Of a stretch of DNA of 64,000 bases, positions 25,265-36,897 are shown one piece after another. The first letter of the stretch is position 1. The number at the start of each line of letters is the position of its first letter. The stretch is from assembly GCA_012064385.1 (NCBI GenBank), contig QRDG01001848.1, positions 803,563-867,562 of the forward strand. The letters run 5' to 3'. The position numbers were made by a program, and so were the translations under genes. This DNA comes from Puccinellia tenuiflora (Eukaryota; Streptophyta; Magnoliopsida; Poales; Poaceae). Below the pieces are notes generated by a model. That model was not told where the DNA came from and ran no database searches. It saw nothing but the letters and a program-made list of their open reading frames with translations.

Positions 25265-25804
25265 TTGGTTTCTCATTTTGTAAATGGTATGGTCGTGTAC
25301 ATCAATTGTATGTAGCACTAACTCCAGCATGTAGAGTTGAGGTATTGAGCGGTTCCATTGTACCGAGAGAAGTGAGAATGCATGTTTTTTTCCTACTGAA
25401 AGACAGGCTAGCTAGTAAAGCCTAATAGATCACCACTTCACCAGGTCCTTTTGTAAAGAGCAACAGATGCAATTCTTGATTTTATCATGTGGACATCTCT
25501 TTATGAGATTCTGCATGCTAGCGGTCCTTTTTTTTTTTTTTTTTAGATGTATGTGGTGTGGCATGTTTTTTCCCTTTCAGAAAGTACAAAGGCACGCACA
25601 ATGGTACGGAAGACAATCTTTTACCTACCTCTCCATGTCATCTAGCGATGTCAAGAGAAGTATATATTTGCCTTTCTTGGTTTTAATATTCGTGACTCTG
25701 TTATCATTAGTTGGCATAATTAAGCCTCATAGCCTTTATATTTTCGTTGGTGGTATTCTTCTTGGGAGCATGATCGCATGGGCCTTGTGTTCACTTCACT
25801 TCTA
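25265..25804 (+). other. PI4KA 3' UTR and flank
   Basis: The first part is the likely 3' UTR of the kinase gene. A 19-T run lies at about 25528-25546. An unexplained membrane-protein-like frame in the second half is listed separately. Confidence 0.5.
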
Positions 25805-25859
25805 CTCCCTCCGTTCTAAAATAGATGACTTTCATTTATCTATATATGGATGCATTTAG
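25467..25859 (+). CDS. Uncertain open frame with two hydrophobic segments
   Basis: I do not recognise this frame. From a possible splice acceptor (CCCTTTCAG, ending 25580) it reads a short basic stretch, then two hydrophobic runs, FLVLIFVTLLSLVGII and LYIFVGGILLGSMIAWALCS, separated by KPHS. That looks more like a real two-helix membrane protein than random AT-rich DNA. It has no clear start context and runs into a Stowaway at 25805, which supplies the last 18 codons. It could be a truncated gene, a transposon-carried exon or chance. Confidence 0.18.
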   Translation: MQFLILSCGHLFMRFCMLAVLFFFFFRCMWCGMFFPFQKVQRHAQWYGRQSFTYLSMSSSDVKRSIYLPFLVLIFVTLLSLVGIIKPHSLYIFVGGILLGSMIAWALCSLHFYSLRSKIDDFHLSIYGCI

Positions 25860-25928
25860 ACATTTTTTAGTGTGTAGATACATTCATATGTAAACAAGTG
25901 GAAGTCAACTATTTTGAAACGGAGGGAG
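25805..25928. mobile_element. Stowaway MITE
   Basis: CTCCCTCCGTTCTAAAATAG at the left and CTATTTTGAAACGGAGGGAG at the right form long, nearly perfect inverted repeats flanked by TA (25803-25804 and 25929-25930). It is 124 bp and palindromic through most of its length. Confidence 0.92.
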
Positions 25929-26168
25929 TACTCCGTATGTGGTATTGTGCTGACGCAAACGAGACATGATCTGCTCATTAGCTTACTGCTTCCTGGCAAG
26001 GTTTGAACCTTGTAAAATGAGTGGATCGGCTCGGCATCCTCTGGTTAGAGACTGTTGTGGTCGGGTGGCCCAGTCAGTCCAGTAAATTGGCATGTCCATA
26101 TGGCTCTCTAGTCTAGATACGACTCCATCTAATACCGGGGTTAAAGAGAGAACAAAGTATAGCTCTCT

Positions 26169-26401
26169 TTAATCATTGTCCTAGAGAGGCTAATAGAGCT
26201 GCGGACACTCTAGCCAAGTTTAATGAGGTTGCACATGAGATTTGGCATGGCGTTCCTCCTGTCGTCAACGACGTAACTATTATGAATGCTTAAAGCAGCA
26301 AGGTTTTAGACGCACTTTTTTCTTACCAGGGTACCTAAGGAGACTGGAAAGTTTTTAATGAGACGGCTTGCTAGCTTAATATATTGATTTCAAAAAAAAA
26401 G
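26169..26401 (+). mobile_element. 5'-truncated LINE with RNase H tail and poly(A)
   Basis: The first codons read FNHCPREANRAADTLAKFNE, the C-terminal RNase H motif of plant LINE ORF2, and run to a stop near 26293. A 3' UTR and a 9-A tail follow, and the copy is bounded by the 9-bp duplication TAGCTCTCT (26160-26168 and 26402-26410). Only about 230 bp were inserted, the usual result of incomplete reverse transcription. Confidence 0.85.
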
Positions 26402-26410
26402 TAGCTCTCT

Positions 26411-27863
26411 GTGGAGAATACGAACTTTGGTTCAGATCACTGAAGACGATGTGGAGGTTCCATCTATGGTCATCGTAGACGGTAGACATATGCATTTGCT
26501 GATGTGGCATACATTTGATTGGTCCACCCGTCCATGTAAGGCTGCAACAGGATTTCTAAAAACAAGACGGAGTTGGAGAAGATCCATGCGCCGTCAGGCC
26601 GTCACTAGCAGCGCCTACCCGTTCGCCTTCAGGAAGACCGAAGACCCATGCCCCCTCACCAACGAACATTGGTGGCGTGCTACTAGTGTTATTTCTAGGC
26701 AAAAGAAGAAAAAAAACCTCCACGACATTAGAAAACGCTGCCACCGCCATATTTTTGGTTTAACGGTAACACATATAAGTTTAACATTCAAGCAATAACA
26801 CTAGTACTATCTTTGTTCCATAATATAAACCTTTTTAGCAAGTTGTTCCGCATAAAATGTTCAAAACTTAGTACTAACAATTGCAAACACCGATAAGTCT
26901 TAAGTTTATCAGTTCAACATGATCTATGGTGAACTAGATAACTATGGTGAGTCGGGTACGTTACAGAACATCATGATCACCTGATATGTTTGTCAAGATA
27001 CATGTATACGTACTGCCTAACTTGAAACCCGTACGCTTGGGCAAGTTCTCTCCAACGAGGGCAACCAAAAAGGTCCGGTTGTTTTATTGGTAACAAGAAC
27101 AATGAAGACCTTGCCCTTTATTAACATGCACATGTTGGGCTGAATTGTGATCTCCTGATCGATGGAAACTTCGAGATTCTGCATAAATTCATGCCTTGCA
27201 AAGCAGGGGATGATCTGAACAAGAAAAATTTTAGAAATTTCTTGGGCGCAAAAATGAACAGCTCAGACACAACATGTGTCCAAGATAGAAAGTTCTCGGG
27301 TAGCTAGATCATAAATTCGCTATACTAACAACATGAAAAAACGCATATATGTTCGATACATGATTTAATAGTACTTGCTAGTTACAATCATAGTTTTAAC
27401 ATCTATAATACTAGCAAGATCAGCGTCCGCCTGGCCTCATGGTTGTTGGGGGTATACCAACCCGCCGACCATGCCAAGTATGACTTCCCCTTGTTGGCCT
27501 CGCGCTCGAGCTTGTCCCACTCAACACCGGTCCCACTCAACACCGTCGTCCTGTTGGTGGTGCACCTTCTTGTGTGCGTTGTTGTACGACTCTAATATCT
27601 TGCGGTTCTCCTAAAAAAGATTAGGATTTTTAACAATGAAACACGCCACCAAGGGGTCAAAGATCCATGCCTCGGCCTTGAGGTGCTCCTTCTCATTGTC
27701 CTTACTGGCTACCCTCATATTCTTCGTTGCGAGGAGGGGCACGATGTCGCGAACTCAGGGAAGTTGAGTGTCACCGCTTATCCTGAGTGGAGGACTGTCA
27801 CGACATTGTAGGTGCACGCAGCCAGCTCCGGGGTAATTAATGAGAAGACGATGTTTGCATCGA
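26411..27863. other. Intergenic DNA with a broken coding remnant
   Basis: Mostly unique AT-rich sequence. Between about 27440 and 27620 the minus strand reads NRKILESYNNAHKKVH, then, after a frame break, SYLAWSAGWYTPNNHEA; the protein is not identified. A 17-bp tandem duplication (GTCCCACTCAACACCG plus one base) lies within it at about 27515-27548. This may be a decayed gene or transposon-carried fragment. Nothing else was seen. Confidence 0.35.
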
Positions 27864-27871
27864 GTTATATT

Positions 27872-28064
27872 CAGGGACGGAGCCAGGATCTGAGATCAAG
27901 GGGGCAAGATTAACTTAGTAGTGTGTATTTGATGAGGGGGGCTAATCAAGTTAAATTACACTAATCAAGCAGCTATACTGGCTAATATTGCAAAGAAAAG
28001 CATGAGCATAGGGGGGGGGGGGGGGGGGCGAAGCCCCTACTTGCCCCCCTTGTCTCTGTCCATG
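27872..28064. mobile_element. hAT-like MITE
   Basis: The left end CAGGGACGGAGCC and the complement of the right end (CATGGACAGAGAC) form a 13-base inverted repeat with three mismatches. The flanks GTTATATT (27864-27871) and GCTATATT (28065-28072) agree at 7 of 8 positions, the hAT duplication length. The 193-bp body holds an 18-G run. Confidence 0.65.
28011..28028. repeat. Poly(G) run of 18
   Basis: Eighteen consecutive G bases inside the hAT-like MITE. The length is likely to vary and to be error-prone in sequencing. Confidence 0.95.
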
Positions 28065-28072
28065 GCTATATT

Positions 28073-28944
28073 TGAAGGGTTTGTACATAGGTGATGCTTG
28101 AAGACCATGTGTTGGATTCAAGATTGGACGTCATGAAGATAATGATATGTATTGAGTCTGTGGCATCAATATCACTGATTAGAACAAATATATTTGATAT
28201 GATCAAGAAGAATATCAAGTGATGACAAAGGTGTCATTAAAGAGGTTATCCCAAGAATGATCTTAAAAGTATTGAGTGTATAACAAGTATGTGTTGAATA
28301 AGAAGATTGAGTAAGCATTTATGTTCACTATGTTCACCTTAAAGACATCATCATAATAAATCTAGAAGAAAATATACAAGGTTGGTCAAGTCAAGTGTGA
28401 ATACTGGATTCAAGTTCATCAACACACAAAGTCTAGATAATGTACCAAGTGGGATCAAGTGATCTCGTGGTATGGTAAGCCATTACCAATAGAGCTTTCT
28501 GAACTAACCCATGATCTATGTGTTTAGTGTTTCTATGTGGGGCTAGGTATCTCTTCACGAGATTGCATCAAAAGGAAGATTTCATGTAGCTCATAGAGGA
28601 AAACATCAAGTTTGAGAAGTACAAGTTCAAGATGAGCATAACAAAGAGATAATATGCTTGAAGCTTGTCGTCCAATTGATGATAATGGACATGTGATGAT
28701 GTGCCTAAGAGAGGCTCTCTCATAGTGGAGTATGTGGGAGCAATTTATGACTCTTCACCAAGCAAGCGCGATCAAGAAGGGTGATCCAACTTGAGACAGA
28801 AATGATTGTCATCATCTATCTCAAGTGGAATATGTGCAAGGAAAATGTATTAAATTTATAGCTTTTCTATTTTACGGTCACATGGTAATACTTGGGAGAT
28901 CGGGTTATAGTATCGATAGATGTACGTAGTATTAAGGGGGGCTC
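28073..28944. mobile_element. Left half of an older repeat, interrupted by the giant LTR
   Basis: This non-coding stretch resumes at 35112 once the 6.16-kb insertion is removed: the reading passes from AAGGGGGGCTC directly into TTGAGTGAGTAACTTGATTG. From memory that joined phrase occurs in cereal repeat sequences, but I cannot name the family. No protein domain is visible. Confidence 0.4.
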
Positions 28945-31900
28945 TGTAATACCCCGTAGTTTAGAGAGTAGAAAGGGTAAATTTAGAATTTGTGCAGTCG
29001 CATAGCATGCATCTGAAAATGCGGGAAAATTTCGCGCTTTTGAAATAAAGAATATAAAGTGATCGATGTTTTGCTCGACTCGATGAATTAGGGATTAGAT
29101 CATCCTGTCAAGTGCAATAAACTTCGAGATGACCTTTATACCAAATTAACTGAAATCACAATCACAATAAATTAGTTATCGCTCGACAGACTAATTGGTC
29201 AAATTAGTCGATTGTCGAGGTGCGAGGATATTAGACATGATCTTCCCCAATTCCCGACACTTTGGATCACAATTCTCAAATATGATAATATATCATTTAC
29301 ATTAAATACAAAACACAAGTATCAAGATATCATTCCATATCTATGACTATTCCATCACACCCTTCACACTCATATATTTATTCCAAGTCATCACTTCCAC
29401 ATTCATCCATGATCTCAAGTATCCTTATACCACCATATCATCAAATCATACATACATGATATCAACAAATCATTCTTACACAAATGTCATATACAATTTG
29501 ACATGACCTATCCTAATTTCCAACACTTTTGAACACAAATCTATAATACAACAATAATATCACTCAAATAGGAACTTTAACACAACCATACGATTAATAC
29601 ATCAAAATTCACATATCCTTGGTCACACGAGAATATAATCCATCCATTCCTCATCACATACAAATCATACTATCATCTCATCTACACTCATCTCAAATTA
29701 CAAATCCCTTATACAATCCAAAAATTCAAAGTCCCAAAGTTTAAGTGATACAACAAATTCAACTGGGGTTATATACAAACTTTACAAGTTCCAAATTGAA
29801 AGAATAATAAATATTACAAACATTTCCCGAATATGCACATATCTTAAAACGAGTAAAAGAAGTTTACAATTAATCAAAAGAATTCTTAAAATAAGATCAA
29901 CTTGATCTTCATCTATATCTTGGTCTTCCAATCATCTTATTCTTTCCTATCTTCTTATTCTTCATTTCCTGCAAAGCAAATAATACAAGAAGAAAGAAAG
30001 GAAGAAAAATCCAACCATATGATCATCACCACTATTCAAAAGTTTTGTGTTATGTAAAGAGTAGTTTGGAGGCAAGACTTGATCAATCTTGTCAACCAAT
30101 TCTTTTTGCATACATAAGACAATTGGATGTCTTATTAAACCACTTGAATTCAAAATCTTTGTGTCATGTAAAGGCATTTGGTAACAAGACTAGCTACCTT
30201 GTTAACCAATTTCTTTTTCATACATGAAGCAATTGAAATTCATCTAAAAATAAATAAGGCCAAGAGAAAAGTTTTTGGTTAATTAAAATGTTTGCCTTCA
30301 CCACAAGGGTGAGGCAATTTGATTTTGGAACTCAACTATTGAACCATAAGAACTTGTCTTATCATGCAAATCTGGACTAGAGGGATCAATATTAAATCAA
30401 AGGCAACAATGGATAATTTGGATCATTTGAGACATCATGGATCAATTAGGCAACAAGAAGGCAACAAGGGACATGATCCATTTAAGCAAGATACAAAGGC
30501 AACATGGGACAAGAGGCAACTTTGATCCATTTATCTTAGGCAAAGAGGCAACTTATTAATCCCTCTAATTTAATTAAGTTCCAATCAAGAAAAGCCCACA
30601 TGAAAATAATTCTCCAATGGTATTATTTACCAAGGAAGAAATAAAGTCAAATTCCACACTTTTGAAATTACAAAGCCCACTTGATAATCACCACCCATAT
30701 AATTCAAAGCCCACTTGACCCATTCTTATGCCAAGGCCCATATAAGAGATTTAGCCCACAAGCCCATGTAGTAACAAAATCCACTTGGCATGCCCAAAAA
30801 TAAATCCTACAAGAGGATAATACCAAGCATGAGAAGGATAAGCATGCCACATAAGGGGATAAGAACAATGACTAGGCATGTCTATCCACAAGCAAAATAT
30901 CTACTATTACTTCAACACCAAGTAATCCTCATGCTAGGCCTATATAAGAACATGCTTGCCACACATAAAATTCGAATTTGCTCTCTATGGTATTTCCCAC
31001 AATTAAAAGAAACAACCAGCCGCACCACACTCTTCTCATATCAACACAATCATATCAGCAGCTAAACATACTCTTCCATATCAGCCATAGCATCTCAAGA
31101 ACACCAAGAACACCACCACATCATGCCCGATCTTTAGAACAACTAGGAAATAGGTCAAGCAGCGAGGAGGAGCAGGCTAGCCACAAGACGCAGGTTATCA
31201 TCAATTTCCAGAAGACCAAGCTTCTCTCCAACAGCAGGTTACTAGGATCAAGAGCATTTAGATGAGAGGGAAAGAGAGGAGAGGGGCAGATCTGTTCTTA
31301 TCAGTTCTCTAGAAAGGAGAGGAGAATAGGAGGAGAAAGGCATAGGAAAAATAAGTATTAAGAGAAAGAGTAAGCATGGGAAAGATCTCTCAGTTTGTAT
31401 GGTGGTAAAAATCAAGCACTAAATCAAGCACCTCAGCCTTTGCATCACATGCTAGACAAAGAAATCAAGCACTAAATCTGTTCTGATTAGTTTATAGAAA
31501 GAGAGAGTTGAGGAAAGAAATAGGATTAAATCCCAAAGCATTTGTTGCTGGACAACAACTTAATTCTGTCCAGGAACCACCAAATCTCCTAAATAGCATA
31601 AACATATGTCCTCTGGTCACACACATGACCAGGAGGCAGCAAGCAGTGATCTGTGGATCACCAACAACATAATAACCTGTCTATATAACCGGAAATCCAT
31701 CTCAATACATTAAGAACACATCATTAAATAATTACCAGGCATGCTATTATACATAGTGAAACCTAATGATGCTTCAGGAGAATTTGAGAATCACGCTTTG
31801 CACAACACTAGCACCAGGATCTAACTGCCAACTCAAGCATATATATATGAAGTTAATACAGTCATCTGGAACCTATAAAAAAAATAAAGGAACACGTGGA

Positions 31901-34900
31901 AATGATTACAACTAAATTTCTTCAGTTAACCCGACAGACAGTGAGGAACACTGCAAGCACAGCACGAGCACAAGCATCAGTTCATCACCAGGATGAACTA
32001 GAGCAGCAGCACATCACCACTAATCACCACAGTTCATCGACACGATGGCCGGTCCCAGAAAAAGAACTCACCTGGTTGATGTGTAGCCGAGGCAGATCAA
32101 AGGGAGCTGGAGTAGGTGTAGTTGAGGAGGCGTAGCAGCAGTGCATCACCGAGGTTGCAGTGGCGGCACCACTGCCGTCCCGTCGGCGACAGCAACACCA
32201 CAGCACCACACCACCACCATCGCAGCAACATCACCATAGCCGCACCAGCACCACACCATCACCAGACCGGCGATGCCGGGGTTGCATCCATCTGAGAGCC
32301 ATCCCGCCGGCGTCGAGGTTGAGGTAGGCGACACAGATGCGAGGTCGAGCAGGAGGTCGAGCCGTGCTCGTGGAGAAGAAGGAGCTGGGGCTCACGGCGT
32401 CGGAGAAAGTTGGCGACGGCCGGGGCAGAGGTCGGCCATGGTGAAACTAGGGTTAGGGTTGGCAGGAGAGGTCGATGCGGGCGCGGGCAGACACCGCAGC
32501 CGTGGGGAATAAAGGGAGAGGGGCACGCCGGAGCTACGCCAGCAGGAGGCGGCGCCGGAGGTGGCCGGCGATGGCCGGAACCGGGGAAGACGACGGCGGC
32601 GGCTTCGCCAGAGAGAGGGGAGAGGAATGAATGGGCGCTCGGGGGAGTGAGAGAAGAGTGGCTAGGCTGGTTTGACCAACCCGAGCCAGTCTTGATTTGG
32701 TTCAACCAAATTGGACCAGGGGCATTTTGTTCCCTTCACAATTCCAATTTAGATCAAATTCCAATTCAAAAATGAAAATGCAAATAAATTCCTAAAAATA
32801 AATTAAAAATAGGTTTTGAACTCAAAATTTCCTTAGGAGTCCAAATATGATTTTTATTTCATTTATTGAAAAAGTTTTCTGGAATGAAAAATTCAAAAAT
32901 CCTTAAGTGGATATGATTTGAATTAATTCCAAAATTAAGTTTTGAAAAGATTTCTTGTGTGAATAATTCAAAGATCCTTAAGTGGACATGAATTGAATTA
33001 TCCTCAAAAATTCAAGGATCCTTAAGTGGAAATGAATTGAACTATTTTCAAAAACAATTATTTTCTAAAATCAATTTGAGTAATAAGTTCAAAATATATA
33101 ATTTGAACTTTATTACATTCTATAAATGACTGTCCTGTTACTCATCCTAGGTAAAACACACAAAGAAGAATCCATCTAAAATCATTCACCCTTGTGTTGA
33201 TAATATTTGAAAGTTAGTCAAGTAAATAAAATTTGAATAAATAACTACTTCATGATGTTAATGAAAGGTTTTCTTAAAGGCATTAAAATTGATAACTTAA
33301 AATTGCAAATCTTGTTTTTCTAGCAAAGAAAAAAGTATTTACTTGAATAAAATAAATTCTTTACATCAATAAAAGTGGTAAACACTTAATTCTAGATATC
33401 ATCACAATTCAAAGTAATTTAACCAACCCACAAATTATAAACACTAACTAATCCTTAACCCCTAAAATCACTTCAGTTATCAAAGTATCGAATAAAACAA
33501 AGCCTACACTTGCGAGCTTGGGTATTTTTGGGGATTTTACGATGCATCTCATATCTATGCATAATAGCATCTTGACAGTGTTTCCAGTAGTCCTTACCAG
33601 GATTACATTGCTATTTTCAGATCTCGGGGTTTTACCGCAAACCCTAGAACCCCGAAGGACATGAATTGCCACCTTTATCATAGGCAAGTTCATTCTTGCA
33701 TACCGTTTGATGTATTTTTATCAAAGTACTTGCAAATCTACTTATACGTTCCTTTCACTTGCATCAAAAAGAAAAAGTATTTTCGAATGATGTGGTATAT
33801 ACTATTGGTTGGCGGTGGAACAATGGTAAGATGAATAGGTACGGTGTTCCATCGCATGGGAAGGTATATATCCTTAGGAATTAATAACCCATGTTCCAGT
33901 GATCCTTTCGCCGTAGTGAAAGCATCAACCAACGGACTTTGTATGGGCGGGGTCAGTCAGAGGCTTCTTTTCTCATCCGCATATCCTCGGCAGGCCTACA
34001 CCGGGTTGGGTCGTTGCGGCGGCCAACAGCGTGGAAGCGCGTGCTCTTCCTGCCCGACGGGGTAATTGGTGGGGAAGCTCGGGAGGGGTGATGGGTATGC
34101 GTGGAACATGATTCCCCTACCGCATCATAAATGGGCGGATGTGTGTTGATTTGGGAGAAGCTCCACATGGCTGGATGTCTTGAGCCTTAGCTATAACACT
34201 CATGGAGTGTAAAGAGAGCATATAAAGGGCCAGGCAACTGTTGGGTAAAGTGATGCAACTCTGCAGAGTCAAACAAACAAATTTGTGATATCACAACCGT
34301 GTTCCCGGAATGGAACTACGAGATCGAGGCCGGAATGGAGTCCCATTTGGATTCACAAGACCGGTGGAGGCTGGGACATAGTTTTCAGAATAAAATCTAT
34401 CCTTTGAAGAAATGTTTGCAAAAACTTGCATCTATGCCAAAGACCTGAAGTTTTGGCAGTAGCTAGTGCATGAAACACCTTATCTTTATATATTCTGAAC
34501 TTGCTGAGTAACGCTGTTACTCACCCCTTCCCATTTGACCCCCTGCTTAGACTTTTGGAGCCACCTGAAGAGATGTCAGCTATCCATCACGGCGTCGAGG
34601 AGGTCTTCCACAAGGAATCAAGTCGACCTGGAGGAGCTTGAAGGAGTCAACCGCTACTTCGCCGATGGAAGCACGATGACATCAATGATAATGGAGGAGA
34701 AACGACATCATTGTCAATAGCATACACGAAGACTACACTGTCAATGGAGAAGACAACGTCTATTGGAAGGAGGAGTACAATCCTGGATAAAGATATTCCA
34801 GATGGAATAGATTAGGGCTATGACAATAGTAGTAGTGGATTAGGAATAGAGCTAGAGTTAATCTCCAGCTTAGTGATACGAATTGGATCTTTTCTGGATT

Positions 34901-35106
34901 TCATTTGTATGAGACTTGCTTTTGTATAAAGGAGGTTCTCAAGATTTTGTATTGAATATTGTTGTAATCCTATAGTGTTACCTTGGACCTGCTATGTTTC
35001 TGTTGTACTACTCTGAGGGATGTAATATTCATGGATAAGTCCTTCTGTGAGTGTTATGTCAACGACTTGCGCACTACAACATGCAGTGGTGTGCTGGGTT
35101 ACCGCA
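28945..35106. mobile_element. Giant solo LTR (candidate), 6162 bp
   Basis: The block starts TGTAATACCCCGTAG, a typical gypsy-LTR opening, and ends GGTTACCGCA. It is flanked by the exact 5-bp duplication GGCTC (28940-28944 and 35107-35111). No gag, protease, integrase or reverse-transcriptase segment could be found, and neither terminus recurs inside, so there is no second LTR. It is therefore best read as one unusually long LTR left by recombination. Alternatives are a non-autonomous large retrotransposon derivative or a nested composite. Its 29230-29900 part is AC/AT-rich, and 32130-32660 is a GC-rich island. Confidence 0.6.
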
Positions 35107-35111
35107 GGCTC

Positions 35112-35482
35112 TTGAGTGAGTAACTTGATTGTATCATTCCTATAGCTCAAACATTTTGCATGTTTTGCATTATCTTTCTTGATTCGTATTTGTCTTCTCT
35201 ATTTTAGGTTTTGGATATTTTCATGATATCCAAGACAAGCTCAAATTCATCAAAAACAAATTGGATATGCATCTTCTATTGCACTTTTGGTGTTGGAGAT
35301 TTTGCCGGTTCGTCTTTCAGAAAAGTTTCATACCTCTATACTATTGGTACTTTATCTCTTTCTAGTTGTATAGCTCTTGTTGTTATCTTTCCAACAAGCT
35401 TGAGTTATCAAAATAGGAGTTTGCTTGCAAAAGTTGTTGAAGTTTTCCCCATGCCCTGTAGTACCTCTCTCCAGTGTCCTAG
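35112..35482. mobile_element. Right half of the older repeat host
   Basis: It continues the sequence broken at 28944 and ends where another LTR begins at 35483. It contains a 102-aa open frame (35211-35519) without recognisable domains. No function is assigned. Confidence 0.35.
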
Positions 35483-35810
35483 TGATACGTCCATTTTGCA
35501 TCACTATTTTGTGTTATAATTTACCTTTATTTATTGATTTATTTCATATTATAACACTATATTAATATTGTTTTATCTTATTTTATATATTTTTTACAAT
35601 TATGAGGGGGAGAACACCAGAGACCCAAAAAAGGAGGAAAAATCACCCAAAGAGATACCCAATTTCAGAGCTCAGAAAAATCAGGCGATCAAGTCAAGTC
35701 AAAGGAGCCATGTAGCCGAAATACGATTAGAACAACAATCATAAGAACCTGGCCCCATATAATCGGAAAAAATGCAAACTTTACACCTTGACTTAATTTT
35801 TTGTGAGACG
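35483..35810 (+). mobile_element. Truncated LTR fragment (gypsy-like)
   Basis: It opens TGATACGTCCATTTTGCATC, which I recognise as a common start of a Triticeae gypsy LTR family, and then decays into AT-rich sequence. No matching end was found, so it is a fragment. Confidence 0.5.
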
Positions 35811-35939
35811 CCTATTTTTTATATAGATGATTGAATATATCTAACTATTTTGCATAGTTTATTACTTATAGATTCTCTATGTTGAAAGATTTCGACATGG
35901 TACTTAGTACGTACTAGCAAAGAAGTTCTATATATCTTT

Positions 35940-36297
35940 GAAATTCTTTTTGACGCTCGTGCCATCGAAAAACATTTATAAATGTCAAAAAATTCCGACA
36001 AAAAATATGGCGTGTACATTTCGACATTTTATGTCCGCAGGCCAAGTTTGGAAAAACAACATTTTTTGTGGCATGTGTTAAATGCCCAAATCATGAAAGC
36101 TATTTCTAGCACCAAATTTTGACTTTTTTACAAACGACACAAAAAATATTGGTTTTCATAAACGAAGTTTTGTGAGCAGATAAAATGTCTAGATGTACGC
36201 GTACGTGAAATTTTTTATCAGTTTTTTTTTTTACATTTGGAAATGCTTTTAAAACTTGGAGTATATGCGCGGGGTGCCAAAATGCGGCTCTCCTCAG
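35940..36297. mobile_element. Decayed foldback element
   Basis: The left part (AAAAACATTTATAAATGTC, then TACATTTCGACATTTTATGT) mirrors the right part (AAAATGTCTAGATGTACG, then ATTTGGAAATGC). A right-end block GGGGTGCCAAAATGCGGCTC resembles the end of the Mutator-type foldback elements seen elsewhere here. Inverted pairing is weak and no duplication was identified. Confidence 0.4.
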
Positions 36298-36897
36298 ATT
36301 TACCATGACAAACGTCAGCCCAAAGGACACACCAAACAAAATTTTGATGCAAAAGGTACAAGTCTTTGATCGGAAAAACAACCCAAATTGCGCCCGCGAG
36401 TGAGGCTACCCAACACAGAATGGAAGGCATGCATCGACATACAAGTGACAACTAGATAGCCTCTCGATCTCCTTCAACATTCTAGGTTACAAGTCCTTCG
36501 AACCCGTACCCTATCATATGTGTACTACAATGTTTGAGATCAACACACTTCTACAGTACAGTTTTTTTTAGTTTGTGCACCTTTCTTACAAAAAGAAGAA
36601 AGCAGCAATAATCCTAACCATATGTACAAGGGATCCCTAAATTCATATACATATGTAATCTTGCTAGTAACTTTACACAGGAAATTCTGAGTATACATAT
36701 TCAGGCCGGGTAGTAGTGAGGGCGTCCTAATTCAAAGAGGATTCTGCTCAAAATTAACCCTACACCCCCCAATTTTGAAAGTAAACTAAGAAATTAGAGC
36801 CAAAACTACATACGTGAAGTGTTTATTAGCGGATCATTCAAGCGGCGGCGAGGATGCATGCAGCTGCATCCACGGGCGATGGATGGAGCGCTTGCTT
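36298..36897. other. COL 3' flank
   Basis: Downstream DNA of the minus-strand COL gene, including its likely 3' UTR next to 36897. No repeat or further gene was recognised. Confidence 0.4.

Noticed and set aside
28945..35106. Full-length LTR retrotransposon with gag-pol
   Set aside because: No reverse transcriptase, integrase or protease motif in any frame and no second copy of the terminal sequence inside.
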